NCBI GenBank assembly: GCA_947652115.1 | Contig: OX393571.1 | Location: 15,221,794 to 15,285,793, forward strand | DNA: 64,000 nt | From: Blastomussa wellsi | Taxonomy: Eukaryota; Cnidaria; Anthozoa; Scleractinia; Plerogyridae | Direction of reading: 5' to 3' | In this document: positions 14,001-23,238 of the stretch, piece after piece | Layout: every line of letters begins with the position of its first letter | Numbering within the stretch: the stretch's first letter is position 1 | Notes under the pieces: model-generated | The model's input: only the letters and a program-made list of their open reading frames with translations | Databases searched by the model: none | Told to the model about the DNA's origin: nothing | Translations under genes and position numbers: made by a program

Positions 14001-16475
14001 AAATGAACAAGAAAACCTTACTTTCCAGTCAACCAATGACAAAGAACAACTGTCTCAATCACAGAGTACTCCACAGAGTACTCCACAACAAGACTTCAGT
14101 TCAATACCTATACCACGGGTGGCATTTTTTAATTCCAAGGGAGAGGGGCAGGGGGTTTCTTGGCCTGGAATTCTGAGGGCATCGGGGAGTAGCACAGTTC
14201 GGAATTCCAAACACATGGGGGGTTTCCGCTATGGATTTCCAGAGGGGGGAGATGGCGAGGGCTTCACTTGAAAGCACTGATCTGTTTACTTTTTTAGTTT
14301 GTGAATCAAGCATGAACTTACACCGACTGCAAGCAGGATAAAGATAAATAAGGCAACGTTGATGCAGATGAAATAGATCAAACGCGGCAATCTCCAGATT
14401 GAAATGAATAAGATCTTGAAGGGGAGAAAGCGAAAATTTCCTGTTTGCTGGAAGTTTTAGGCAGTCAAACAGGATGGAGGGGGTTAAACGATTTTGGAAT
14501 TCCAAAGGCATGGGGAGGTAGGGCATTTCGAAATTTTCGAAGGCAAGTGGGGATTAAGCCAATTGCAAGTGAAATATCTTGTATTTCATTGGCTGGTGGG
14601 TTGGTATAACAACAAATAATGTGCATCCACTTGTGCTAGCTTACAGTACGCTGCATTGGCAAGTGATGAAAAACTTGTGTTGACTTGCATACCAATTCAG
14701 GCTTAACTGAAGTGGACACATTAGTCATTGCAAAGTCAATGCAAGTCTTTGCAATTCATGACTAATGTGGTAATGTTACGGCATTCAGCCTGTAACAAAT
14801 TGATTATGTAAAGGCACAATTATAACACTCACAAATATAAGGTCTCCTTCATCATCAAAATAACTAAATGCCAGTGACTGCGTAATTGACAGTTTATCCT
14901 TTACCCACTGCGTCACCTCTTTCCATCTGCGAAAACAAACAGAATATGGTATTTAAGTACTTCACAACATTAAGTCAACAGTAATATTCTTGAACTAGAG
15001 ACTGAAGTAATGTATACATCATCTTTCACTTAAGTGATTCCCAGGTCAAAGAACCTGCCATAGATTCTCAACGAAACTTGGGACACTATTGTAACAAGTC
15101 AAGACGATTATAACAACATGATAAAAAGTGGGGGTCACCATGCTCGTTTCCTTTACAGTGCAGTGTTTTCCATAAAGCTTCCAAAATCATGTAGCATTTG
15201 ACTTTATTCTATTGTTTATACACCTACGTACAAATTTACATCGAGATATTGCAATTAGGACGTAATATGATAAAGATGAAGCTAAACTACAAATGTAGTG
15301 GTTCATCACAAGGTTAACAGCCATCCTCGGTAAGTGGAACACAACAACTGACGCCTTCCGCTAACGTTATATCCATTTTCAAAACATTAAGACTCGTCTT
15401 GGCCAGAAAAAACTGACTGTCGAAAATCTTCATTAACTTTTACTCTTCAGTTGACACAAAATTAAGTCTTTTTTGTAGAAGCTCCTTTTAACGTCCTCCA
15501 TTTTGCTATGCGCACAGAGAGATGCGCAGTGCAAAACCATTGAATCACCTTAACTCATCATTTTCTGAATGATTTTTGTGATCAAGCCTTGATTTTAGTC
15601 ACCTCCCCTAGTCATGCACTCATGGAAGACTAAGTGGCCAAATGACGAGTGCACACAACCCTAGATCAGAGGTTCAGTTTCAAGACCTTGCAAGGGTCAG
15701 TGTGTTGCACTTTTAATTTATCAAATTCTTTCGTGTGGATTATCCAATTAAAAGCCAAGGTAGCTTTTGGCAAAACAACACAAACCGCAAACGATCACGC
15801 ACAGAAAGATGTGAGGCAAACTTGATCCTTTTATTGCCACTCATTTTGCAGCTTTTTACACATTGAACCTATCAATGTAAATCGGGGGGGTTGCGGGCAT
15901 AGTTGGGGGATTTGACAGTAGCTATTGTCCTGTAGTGGGGACTTTTAACAATTTTATTGGACTTTCTAGCAGCATTTTATTGACTTTTAGTGACTCTTTT
16001 GACCCTCTACAATTGCCCTGGGGCAGCACAATTGAACAGAAAATCTCAGCTCAGTTCAAATCCCCACATATGCCTGTACACCGTCCCCCAGGATTTACGT
16101 ACATTGATACATGTAGGTGCATGAACACAACAACTTGAAGCAACTCAATAAAGGTCTGATCAAGATACGTCCCACTTTACATTAGGGCAAAGTCATTTGG
16201 AGTACATTACTTTTTTAATAGGCTTAGTAATAGACTAGTAAGCGTATTTTTTTAGGTTAAAAGCTTACGTACGTCATATGTATATGTGCTTGTGCGGCTT
16301 CTACAAACCAGCCTAAATAAGCAATGACGAAGACCAAAAATATCGAACTCATCTACTATAAACCCTGACCATACCTGACTTTGTGAGTCGTGTGAAACAT
16401 ATGCGGTCCTTTGCCTGCCAATTCAGATCCATTTTCATCGACCACATTCAAATGAAGATCAACTTTCCCCTCCAT
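1..16475 (-). CDS. GH116 (GBA2-like) beta-glucosidase/glucosylceramidase with N-terminal PB1-like domain; 17 exons, 3' end beyond window
   Basis: I assembled the exons by hand from splice sites and phase: 16475-16375, 14926-14833, 13990-13856, 12700-12588, 12022-11946, 11595-11490, 10338-10241, 9692-9606, 8654-8512, 8193-8127, 7785-7737, 6923-6847, 3528-3410, 2700-2638, 2373-2336, 1051-952 and 103-1 (cut by the window edge). All 16 junctions keep frame, giving 523 codons. GH116 hallmarks in order are LPLGPIGGGS (168-177), [16 protein letters not shown] (in exon 8), [12 protein letters not shown] (278-289), LLAWHFPH (448-455) and [10 protein letters not shown] (477-486). Family members hydrolyse glucosylceramide or other beta-glucosides; animal GBA2 acts at the cytosolic face of ER/Golgi membranes. 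The catalytic Glu and Asp lie in the C-terminal helical domain, outside the window, so activity cannot be judged. About 110 residues precede the linker and contain a PB1-like fold, which is unusual. The start is the ATG at 16475. Introns carry many repeats. Confidence 0.88.
952..7785 (-). CDS. Exons 11-16 of the GH116 gene, interrupted by the satellite intron
   Basis: Exons 7785-7737, 6923-6847, 3528-3410, 2700-2638, 2373-2336 and 1051-952. They read [10 protein letters not shown], then [20 protein letters not shown], then [14 protein letters not shown], then [11 protein letters not shown], then [10 protein letters not shown], then [12 protein letters not shown]. Each matches the order of conserved GH116 blocks ending in the 'W.FP...GN.Y..W' motif. 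Exon 15 is only 38 nt. The intron after exon 12 spans the 107-bp satellite, and the donor of exon 12 sits at the array's last unit. Confidence 0.85.
1180..1936. mobile_element. hAT-like TIR element, about 757 bp, in GH116 intron 16-17 region
   Basis: The ends are CAGGGTTCGAAATT and AAATTTCGAATCCTG, a terminal inverted repeat of about 15 bp with few mismatches. Inside both ends are sub-terminal copies of a GGACAACC/GGGCAACC-type motif. Flanks TACAC and TGCGC are only weakly similar, so a target duplication is not convincing. No transposase ORF was found, so it is non-autonomous. It lies between exons 15 and 16. Confidence 0.6.
2048..2240 (-). mobile_element. tRNA-derived SINE, degenerate copy
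   Basis: Read on the minus strand it has a decayed tRNA-like head (box B-like GAGTTTGAGCCC). The body contains AATGGGTATCGG and ends with a GACTAGCATCCCATCGAGGG-like tail. The same body is found at 48472-48692 and in part at 20981-21122, which supports a single SINE family. Confidence 0.6.
2877..3272. mobile_element. hAT-like TIR element with 5-bp target duplication
   Basis: The ends are CAGGGCGTAAAATTG and CAATTTTACGCCCTG, a perfect 15-bp inverted repeat. The element is flanked by TAAAC on both sides (2872-2876 and 3273-3277). At 396 bp it has no coding capacity. CAGGG termini with a 5-bp duplication fit the 5-bp-TSD group of hAT transposons. It sits in the intron between GH116 exons 13 and 14. 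Confidence 0.8.
3740..6846. repeat. 107-bp intronic satellite, about 28 units
   Basis: The unit is 107 bp: the same base of the CAATTGACAC motif recurs at 4070, 4177, 4284 and 4391. Each unit has an imperfect palindrome, ATTGACACATGTCAAT. On the gene strand it also carries ACATGTGTCAATTGCTG followed by GTTAGTAAGT, which is the 3' end and donor of exon 12. The left edge (about 3740-3850) is decayed, while central units are nearly identical. Variant units recur at 321 and 428 bp (3 and 4 units). One unit near 6640 has a 2-bp deletion. It is not a CRISPR array, having no spacers and a eukaryotic intronic setting. Confidence 0.95.
7040..7190 (+). repeat. Dispersed repeat family A, partial copy
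   Basis: Shares long stretches with 24590-24800 (CTTCTCCATCC, TTTTTGGTTTAG, TTTGGTGTTTTTCTTCCTTAG) and, inverted, with 52250-52440. No ends or coding potential were identified. Confidence 0.65.
7295..7450 (+). mobile_element. Penelope-like terminal repeat fragment with hammerhead-like core
   Basis: Contains CCGACGAAGGGCTAACGCTC followed by GAAACG, the spacing of a hammerhead ribozyme core (C-x-G-A-N-G-A, stem, G-A-A-A) with U4 replaced by C. Downstream is the segment ending in TTTCTTTAGAAACTTACCCCC. The same sequence recurs at 17405-17640 and 49070-49240. The Penelope assignment rests on known hammerheads in Penelope-like element ends and is tentative. Confidence 0.5.
8127..10338 (-). CDS. 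Exons 7-10 of the GH116 gene: N-terminal beta-sandwich domain
   Basis: Exons 10338-10241, 9692-9606, 8654-8512 and 8193-8127 join in phases 1, 1 and 0. They carry residues about 209-340, including [17 protein letters not shown], then [18 protein letters not shown] and [19 protein letters not shown]. The pattern of a 'YPIA..Y' strand followed by 'P..V.LEAF.PFIPL...S.IP..IF.Y.V.N' is characteristic of the GH116 N-terminal domain. The intron between exons 8 and 9 holds a GC-rich patch at about 8735-8900. Confidence 0.85.
8735..8905. other. GC-rich patch in GH116 intron 8
   Basis: A markedly GC-rich block (GCCCGGGGGATGCCC, TGGCCGGCAGAGTCC, CCCCCACACATACCCCCG) lies in an AT-rich intron. It has no splice-compatible frame joining exons 8 and 9. 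It may be an inserted repeat whose ends I could not define. Confidence 0.4.
11150..11335 (+). repeat. Dispersed repeat family B copy in GH116 intron 6
   Basis: Starts TTCATTGAAAATTACGACGA and contains CCCAACAGGGCTTAA-type sequence (here TCCAACAGGGCTTAA). The same block lies at about 61607-61745 inside the 60.8-62.3 kb TIR element, so this is probably a fragment of that transposon family. Confidence 0.6.
11490..12022 (-). CDS. Exons 5-6 of the GH116 gene: family start motif, joined by a GC-AG intron
   Basis: Exon 5 (12022-11946) ends ..LPLGPI plus G. Exon 6 (11595-11490) begins GT GGA GGT, giving the GH116 signature LPLGPIGGGS and then GLRQWQV. The join requires a GC donor (AATAG|GCATGT at 11946/11945) with a normal acceptor (CTGTAG at 11596). 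The nearest GT, three bases further on, would shift the frame and break the motif. Confidence 0.82.
12588..12700 (-). CDS. Exon 4 of the GH116 gene: Cys/Pro-rich linker between PB1 and GH116
   Basis: The exon runs from acceptor TTAATTACAG to donor GTAAGT and adds residues 111-147. It has two CC pairs and a proline-rich end ([17 protein letters not shown]). It enters in phase 0 and leaves in phase 2, matching its neighbours. No domain is recognised, and it reads as a flexible linker. Confidence 0.8.
12870..13030. mobile_element. Decayed foldback element related to 34730-35011
   Basis: Contains AGTAACATGTGAACTCTGCC and TGATGCCATCAATCAT, matching the arm of the intact foldback element at 34730-35011 (AATAACATGCGAACTCTG, GCTGCCGTCAATCAT). 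The second arm is largely degraded. Confidence 0.45.
13856..16475 (-). CDS. Exons 1-3 of the GH116 gene: PB1-like domain (residues 1-110)
   Basis: Exons 16475-16375, 14926-14833 and 13990-13856 join in phases 2 and 0. They encode a beta-grasp-like segment that starts with [16 protein letters not shown] and continues into a helix with the string [12 protein letters not shown]. It then reaches [10 protein letters not shown] (56-65) followed by EQEWKEVL (69-76). That is the layout of an OPCA acidic motif (Y-x-D-x-x-G-D, hydrophobics, then acidic-Trp), the signature of type I PB1 domains, which pair with basic PB1 partners. The stretch ends in VPINILVLG, a plausible last strand. PB1 is inferred from motif spacing and predicted strand order, not from a profile search. 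The basic Lys of type II PB1 domains is not clearly present. Confidence 0.7.
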
Positions 16476-16710
16476 AATAACGAAATGTCGCACAAAGTCT
16501 TACACACTGACCATCATCACATGATTCGTTTATTGGCACTGTGGCAAACATGATCTCTGACGTAATGTGATGTTAAACCAATCAAGACGATCGTTCTATC
16601 TCGGCACACGCGGGTAAAGAATCTCCGTTGCACCCTCGTCCCCACAGCCCTTTTCGTTTGTCTTAGCCGGTGCGGCCTTGGCACGAAAACCTAATTGGCT
16701 CTGGGGCATT

Positions 16711-16988
16711 CTCGTCCCCAGAGCCGCTTGTCCCTCTTAGCCGGCTGGACCTGTGCACGAAGAACAAGTGGCTCTGGGGACACACGATTTTATTCGCTGA
16801 AATCAAACAAGGGGAGTCTAATCACATGAGGCCTTTAAAAATCCCAAATCATTCGCACGTTTAAAACGGTAGATGTGATTGGACTCCCTTTGTTAGATTT
16901 CAGCCAGTCGAATCATGTGTCCCCAGAGCCACTTGTTCCTCGTGCACAGGCTCGCGGCTAAGAGTGACAAGCGGCTCTGGGGACGAAA
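16711..16988. mobile_element. Foldback MITE, family C copy 1
   Basis: Arms of about 70 bp are inverted copies: CTCGTCCCCAGAGCCGCTTG on the left and CAAGCGGCTCTGGGGACGA on the right, both with a TTAGCCGGC/GCGGCTAAG block and a GTGCACGA segment. Related arms occur at about 16640, 33051-33350 and 33655-33870. It lies about 240 bp upstream of the GH116 start. Confidence 0.75.
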
Positions 16989-17404
16989 ATGGCTCTGGGG
17001 GTATAGGATTCTAGGACTTCCGGACTTCATGTATTCAGTGCTGATGTTTCTACATGTTGTGTGCTACGATGGAGCGTTTTCACGTGACGTCATCAAATAC
17101 TTAAACGAGCACGTGGACCCCCCATTCTTATTTCAAAATTTAAGTTCCCATAACACAAACAATCGTTAGGCAAAGTTTGAATACAATCTCAGTGTTGGTT
17201 CTATTTCTGGAAAACTGATATAAGAGGAGGTCGATTTCTTTCGTACTGAAATAACTATATACTCGGAGAGAAAACTTGATGTCTTATATGTTTTCACTTG
17301 TTAGAATACTTCTAGATTCGAATTTTAGTGACGAATTTCAAAATCATAGCAGTTTTCTAAATCCGTCCGCGCTTCGCGGCCACACTGGTCATCAGGCAGG
17401 CTGA

Positions 17405-17416
17405 CTGACTGATCAG

Positions 17417-17461
<45 letters not shown>

Positions 17462-17640
17462 GTATAACAATATAATTTGGTTTTATCAACTGGGTTGACA
17501 ATGTCAATTGGCCACCATAAAGAGATTCAAGACGAAGCGAAGCGAGAATGTTTCGCTCCGACGAAGGGCTAACGCTCGAAAAGTCAGCTCTTGAATCTCT
17601 TTACGGTGGCCAATTCACATTATCAACCTAGTTGATAAAA
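17405..17640. mobile_element. Penelope-like terminal repeat, inverted pair
   Basis: Begins GGGGGTAAGTTTCTAAAGAA and runs through TGGTGCTGCGTCGGTGGG, then turns over to the hammerhead-like core CCGACGAAGGGCTAACGCTC. The two halves are inverted copies (AAGAGATTCAAGA / TCTTGAATCTCTTTACGGTG). It abuts the LINE that follows. Confidence 0.55.
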
Positions 17641-18501
17641 CAAAATTTCATGAACTTCAATGTCAAGAAATGCAAAATTATGAAAATCACTAAGAAGATT
17701 CAACCACTCACTTCTAGTTTTTTCCTGGAAAACTCTGAACTGGAAGAGGTTAAAGAGTTTAAAGACTTGGGGATTATTACAAATCATCACTTATCATGGA
17801 ACCCACATATAGATTACGTAGTATCCAAGGCTAACAGAATGCTTGGTCTGATTAAGAGAACTTGTAAGGGTCTGGATGACCCTAAGACCTTGCGTACTCT
17901 TTACTGCTCATTGGTCCGTTCAAATTTGGAATATTGTTCAGTGGTGTGGTCCCCATATACAAAGAGAAATACTGATAAGCTGGAAAGAGTACAGAGGAGA
18001 GCGACTAAACTTATCTTAAAAAGTGATGACTCCTACGACATTCGTTTGATGAAGTTAAACCTCATGTCACTGGAGAAGAGAAGATCACTGGCTGACGTGA
18101 CCTTCTTATATAAAGCACTTAATGGCAATATTGATATTGACATCAGTAAAATTACAGATTTCCACTCAGAAGCTGACCGCTTCTCACTTAAGGCTAAGGA
18201 CTTTTTAACTTTAAAGAAGAAATATGCCAGAACCAATGTCTTGAAGTATAGTTTCTTCCATAGAATTACTGACCAGTGGAATCAACTACCTTTAGATATT
18301 CGTGTTTCTGATAATGTAAATATTTTTAAATCTAGAGTTAAGAAATTTTTCAGTGACTTGTGAGTAATTTTTATATTTCTGTATTCTCTGAATCTATTAT
18401 TTTGTTGTTTATATATATATATAGTTTAGGTGATCTGTTTTGAAATGGGGTCTAGGACTCCTTTACGGGTCATCCTTTGGTTTTTAATCCATAAATTGTA
18501 A

Positions 18502-18560
<59 letters not shown>

Positions 18561-18562
18561 AT
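17640..18562 (+). mobile_element. 5'-truncated non-LTR retrotransposon (CR1/L2/Jockey-like) with (AAAT)n tail
   Basis: An intact frame to 18363 encodes the C-terminal part of a LINE reverse transcriptase ORF. It includes FNVKKCKIMKI, LGIITNHHLSWNPHID, KANRMLGLIKRTCKG and LRTLYCSLVRSNLEYCSVVW. It continues through KLERVQRRATKLIL and ends LPLDIRVSDNVNIFKSRVKK before a TGA stop. The catalytic palm (YADD box) is missing, so it is dead on arrival. About 135 bp after the stop comes a long (AAAT)n tract (18500-18562), the simple-repeat tail expected of this LINE type. The first codons before MNFNVKK belong to the flanking repeat. Confidence 0.85.
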
Positions 18563-18815
18563 ATTGACTGACTGATTGACTGACTTACTAACTGTCTTGA
18601 GCAACGCGTGAACGGAGGGAGGGAGGGACAGAGGTACGGACCGACCGACCGACTGACGAAGAAGTGACTTTCTGACTGACTTGCCTAATAACGGAACAAA
18701 TGACTGTTTGATTGACAAGCAAACAGACAAACGGACGGACAGACATTCTGACGGACTGCCTGCCTTACCGGTTGGCTAGCTGGCTCACTGACTGACTGGC
18801 TGGCTTAGTTCTTGA
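18563..18815. repeat. Degenerate tetranucleotide (GACT)n low-complexity tract
   Basis: Dense in GACT/GACG/GGCT tetramers (TTGACTGACTGATTGACTGAC, ACCGACCGACCGACTGACGA). It adjoins the LINE tail and has no coding signal. Confidence 0.7.
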
Positions 18816-18924
18816 TTTTGTTTTGATTTTCTTGCATTATTCGGCTCAGTCTTTGGAGAAAAATATTTGAGGCACAAGCTAACAGCCATTCCATCTAAAG
18901 TGACATCATTCTCGTTCTCATCAT

Positions 18925-18993
18925 AATAATAATAATTGTATTGTAATGCGCTTTTGAATATTTTTATAGAAAAAGCGCAATATAAGTGTTAAA

Positions 18994-19027
<34 letters not shown>
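18925..19027. repeat. Small hairpin repeat with (ATT)n tail
   Basis: TGCGCTTTT... and ...AAAAGCGCAATATAAG form an inverted pair, followed by (ATT)n at 18999-19027. It resembles a short non-autonomous element ending in a microsatellite. Confidence 0.55.
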
Positions 19028-19028
<1 letters not shown>

Positions 19029-19235
19029 GCAGGGTCGTTCGCGTTTCTTAGCTGTAAGGGCTTACGCTCTGGAAATTTCAAAAAGTATCAGTTACGGTGC
19101 AAAAAAAAAAATGAAAAAAAATACATTTCTTATCAGAAGCCTCTGGTCATATAAAAAACAATGTTAAAATTACAACATTTATCCTATCTTTACTAAATCA
19201 CTTGAACAATTTCATGTTATAGTTAACAGTTTCAT

Positions 19236-22200
19236 TTAGGATGTTTTCTTATCGTTGTCATTCTCTTCGTGGGCTTCTTTGTCATTAGGAGTCGTAACTT
19301 CTTTCCCCTTTGCCAACGGTACTTTAGCAGTAATTCTACGTCAGGAAACAAAAATACAGTTGAAAAAAATGAATCCTAAGCTAGCCTTCTACGCAGGCGT
19401 TATTAGGGGATTGCGTAAGAGGCTACTTTCAAGCCAAAAGTTAAAAAAATCGCTGAAAAGTTAAGCTTTGTGCGAGTTAGGGCTCGAGATAATCGCTCCA
19501 GACTGGCTTGCAAAGTGTAGCACAGTATCTGATGCTTTGCCGATGCTTTTCATCGCTGTTTTTCAGATCACCATAACATTAATCATGGAGACGCAGCGGC
19601 CTAAGAGCTCCGTTTCTCTTCTAATGCTGTACGGGTTTAAGTGATGGCTTAAATTATACCACTGGGTTCTCTGACAAAGTACAAAGTTCGTGAGAATCGT
19701 ACGCACAGACTACCATATTCGCTGAGAGAAAGTTGGGCTATACGAGAGTGCGCGAGGTTATGTTTCCCGTAGCAGAAATTATTTTTTTTTGGTCAGAACT
19801 TTGCAGCTTCAGCTTTCTGTTCGTCATACAATAGGGAAATGTTTCTTAGAATATTCTATTTACAATGTAGAAATACTTACTTGCCAGTCGCGTCTTCTAC
19901 CGCGCTCTTTATTTTTCCCACACAAGAGTTTATCTCGTTCTAGAAAACATAAGCATATGCTCGTGTACTTTAATTCTCTACCGTTTCGTGTCTGCATGGA
20001 TATTTTACAATCTAACTTTTTCCCAGTGTTTGTTAAATTGGAAAAGACAACAAGATAGTAGGATTAAATCAACCTAGCCAGGTCAATCAAAGAAAAATAA
20101 TTGAAAAAGGAAAGTTATTATGCAACTCAGTCTTAAGCTTAAGAAACCATGTAAACGTGTAACCGATTGATCTGTATAAACGCCGGAAAAATCAATTTTA
20201 CAGCTTTTAAGATGTCTTCCAATGGTTGCCAGAAAAAAGTCATCCTGACTTTTTCAGTTGAGATCCAAAGCTCCTGATGGTTTCAAATGATATTACTCCT
20301 GGCATGTCCGTTTGTAGCTTCAGTAAACTAGCATAGCATTGGTATATTTAACTTTGATCCAAATTAAAGACCCCTCCCGGGTTAAGACGGCCTTTTTCAA
20401 CTTTAATCCAATCACGTCTTGTGCGCAATTCGAAGAGAAATGAAAATTTCATCATCGTCAATCTAAGGCAGCAGGAGGGTTTAAATGCTTTTTGTTTTTA
20501 TTTTATTTCACTTATCCACTTAACAACAAGAATAGAATAGGTTTAACATCATAAGTGCAGTGAAAAGAAGTTGAAAGGGCAAAAATATAGTAAACTAATT
20601 ATATGCCCTTTAAGCATTTATTTTAGGATAAAAAGAGAAAACTAGAGAGGAAAAAGTAGTCGTATAGTAAATAAATATATAATTCTGGAATCAATACTGA
20701 GCAAAATAAGACTGGTAAAGTGCTATTACCTTGTACATATCGTAAACCTTAGGAATGGTGAATGCCCCGACGAACGCTGCAAGTCAAAAGAAGACCGGCA
20801 TAATATTGATAATATTTGATTGTGTGTGTATTTCGCATACTTAATCAGAAGACAAAAATCAGAAGAAAACAAGCTAATTTATTCTATTTGCTATCATCTG
20901 AGTGAGGATCAAGACCAGGAATTAATAACAGTGCATTTTGCCTCTCTCGACTTTGGGCCACCACCTTCGAAGACGTTTTGGGCGCAGTGGCCTTCTGGTT
21001 AGTGCGCGAGTAGACCGGTCTCGACCCCAAGCTGGGATCGCTGTTTTGAATTCTTCGACAAGACACTTTACTCTCACTTCATTTCTTTCCAACCACATGT
21101 GTAAATGAGTGCCGGCTGTAATGATCATTTCCGGTCGAGCTGCTTCCGGTCACATGACTAGTGGCATGACCTTTTGACCTTTTCTTAGCTCAAGTTACTC
21201 ACCAATAAAACTCAGAGTAATACCACTGAACCACTGTGCCACATAAGAGAGAACATACAAGCCTATCAGCAGCTGTAAAATTAGAATTTAAAGCATTGGT
21301 TAATCAGTAGGAAGGCAGATAGGGTTTTATTTAGTTCATGAAATCTATCCATGTGGCATACAAGTTATCTCATATACCGCTTGTGAGGCAATCTGCAACG
21401 CGTGACCTATCTGCGAAAGATCTATCGTGCTAAAACGCGCGCGCGTGCGTGCGTGTGTGGAAGGACGAGTTCGTGTGTAAGTGCGTGAGAGTCGAAAGCG
21501 CGCGTATGCAAATGACATAAGCAAACATGGCAACAAAGTTTACAAGATTGACTCAATTGTTTCGGTTTTACAAATTTTAGCTTCACGTGTTATCCAACGT
21601 TTACCGACAGAATGGCTCGCTCAGCCATTAAAAAGATAAGTAAACGTAACAGCCTACCTTCAGAGATTCGGACAAATCGTCCACCAAGAAAAGTGCTCTC
21701 AGCTTTGTCGTCATGGAAACAGCATATTCAGCAACCTTTTCACCAAGTTGGTCTGCCTGTTTTGGGATTTTGGTAACCATTAATATCTTATCTGCATGGG
21801 CGTCGCCAGGATTTTTCAAGGGAGGGGGGGGGGTTACACCCATTGTACTCACCAGTCTGTCATGTCGACATCCACACTGTGTTTTACTTGTTTACTTATA
21901 AAATGTTTCACAAGGGGAGGGGGGTCACGGGCACCACAGGACCCCCTTGGCTACTCCCTTGATCTGAACATTCTTATTCTCCTTAGATCTCTTCTTAGTA
22001 TGTTCATATTACCTTTTTGAAGAATTTGGTTTTCAATCAGCAAATTTTCTTGATATGATCACTGTCATTTATTCGCGTATGACTTGCTCACTTTAGTGAA
22101 AACAAAGCATGACCTTAGACTTGCCTTATCCTTGGATACTTCAATGTCCTTCGATAAATATGATCTACAGAGAAATAAAAGAACGCATATTTCATTTAAT

Positions 22201-23238
22201 TTTTATCCGGTTCAAGCAATCTACACGACTGAAGCTCTGTGAACAGGCTATTTTCTTTAGCGATCTACACGAGCAGAAAGACACGTTGCGCGAGGAGCGA
22301 AGCTGTAAGACACGTGGCGCGAGCGGCTCATTCCGCGAGAGGAGAGCCTGTACGTAAGCCTATCTGTAATGTCTAGGCCTTTTGCCCACTAACAGTATTT
22401 TCGTGTATCTTTTACAGCGTGAATAAACCTTATTTTGTAAATGGACAACCACCACTGTTTAAGTATTCTCGTGTTGAAAGACATAAACGTCAACTGTAAA
22501 AAGCTAAATTTTTAAACGAGGACACCAGAACATCGGACCCAGTCCGAAAGCGTTTAGAAATGTCACGCACGTTTATGATGTTCACAACAATATGACCAAT
22601 CACTCATAAAAACCCCACCCACACCTCCACTGAGTAACAAACAAACAGGCTCGACTAAAAAAAATACTGAAATGTTAGAGCGGTTTTTAATTCAAAGTAA
22701 TTAGCGAATTACTTTGGTGTTGTATTACTACACTAAGTGATTGGTTTAAAAACTTCGCGCCACTTTTTCGACCAATCAGGAGTAAAACCAAAACCAATCT
22801 GACTCGCGTGCGGAAGTTTTCCCGCGCTTTGTGTCGGCTACATTTAATTACTTGAGTTTTGATTGGTTCACTGGATTGTCTCCGCCCTTTGTGATTGGCA
22901 AAGTTACGTTGGGTTTGGTTTTACGACACTCGATTGAAACTCGCTCTAAAAACGAATGAATATACTTTGTCAGTGACTGATATTTAATACACAAGGATCA
23001 GTCATACTTCAGTGGGTGTTCAAATTCACTTCTCAGAAACGCAGATCTTGCCGTGAGCAAAAGTCGTAAAGCCAGCATCGGAGCGAGGCAGACTAAAGCT
23101 ATGTTGGTGAGAACGCTGACCACACTAAACTGTGTCAGGCAGACCAAGAGCACAAAACCGCTGACAAACACAATGACGGTCACTTTGACGTCATTCCACA
23201 AGAGAATGTCCTTTATATCCATACCAACCTTGCACTTA
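19236..23238 (-). CDS. Reticulon-family ER membrane-shaping protein (6 exons recognised)
   Basis: Exons: 23238-23008 (acceptor TTCTATTCTAG, or start at ATG 23222), 21791-21658, 21272-21203, 20776-20730, 19939-19881 and 19335-19236 (TAA). The reticulon-homology domain is clear: DIKDILLWNDVKVT, then a hydrophobic hairpin to LRLLLTARSAF, then SEFEHPLK, LRALFLVDDLSESLK, LYVLSYVAQWFSGITLSF and FTIPKVYDMYK, and an acidic tail. It ends in KKTS, a KKXX-type ER retrieval signal. Reticulons wedge into ER membrane to make tubules. Four of five junctions keep frame. The first does not: 23008 ends in phase 2, but the visible acceptors of the next exon need phase 1 or 0. A missed microexon (3n+2 nt) or a mutation must explain this. 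An upstream N-terminal exon beyond 23239 is possible. Confidence 0.85.
20981..21122 (+). mobile_element. tRNA-derived SINE copy in reticulon intron
   Basis: The head GGCGCAGTGGCCTTCTGGTT resembles box A. It is followed by GACAAGACACTTTACTCTCA, the body motif shared with the SINE at 48472-48692. The 3' part is truncated. Confidence 0.6.
21798..21975. repeat. G-rich dispersed repeat next to reticulon exon 2 acceptor
   Basis: GGGCGTCGCCAGGATTTTTC and a run of nine or more Gs start six bases upstream of the exon 2 acceptor (21792). A second G/C-rich end (GGGGTCACGGGCACCACAGG, ACCCCCTTGGCTACTCCC) follows at about 21915-21960. The insertion has replaced the natural polypyrimidine context of this splice site with C-rich sequence. 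Confidence 0.5.
23008..23238 (-). CDS. Reticulon exon 1: first RHD hairpin
   Basis: Encodes KCKVG and then MDIKDILLWNDVKVTVIVF, followed by a long hydrophobic run ending ARSAFLRSEFEHPLK. The frame stays open past the donor (CTGAA|GTATGA) for three codons to a TGA. The ATG at 23222 is a plausible start. The acceptor at 23239 would instead make this an internal exon. Confidence 0.75.

Noticed and set aside
14101..14526. 141-codon open frame on the minus strand
   Set aside because: It lies in a GH116 intron, in repeat-like DNA with GGAATTCCAAA...CATGGGG motifs at both ends. No homology was recognised.
18470..18730. Minus-strand frame with repeated FIYL
   Set aside because: It is only the translation of the (AAAT)n microsatellite.
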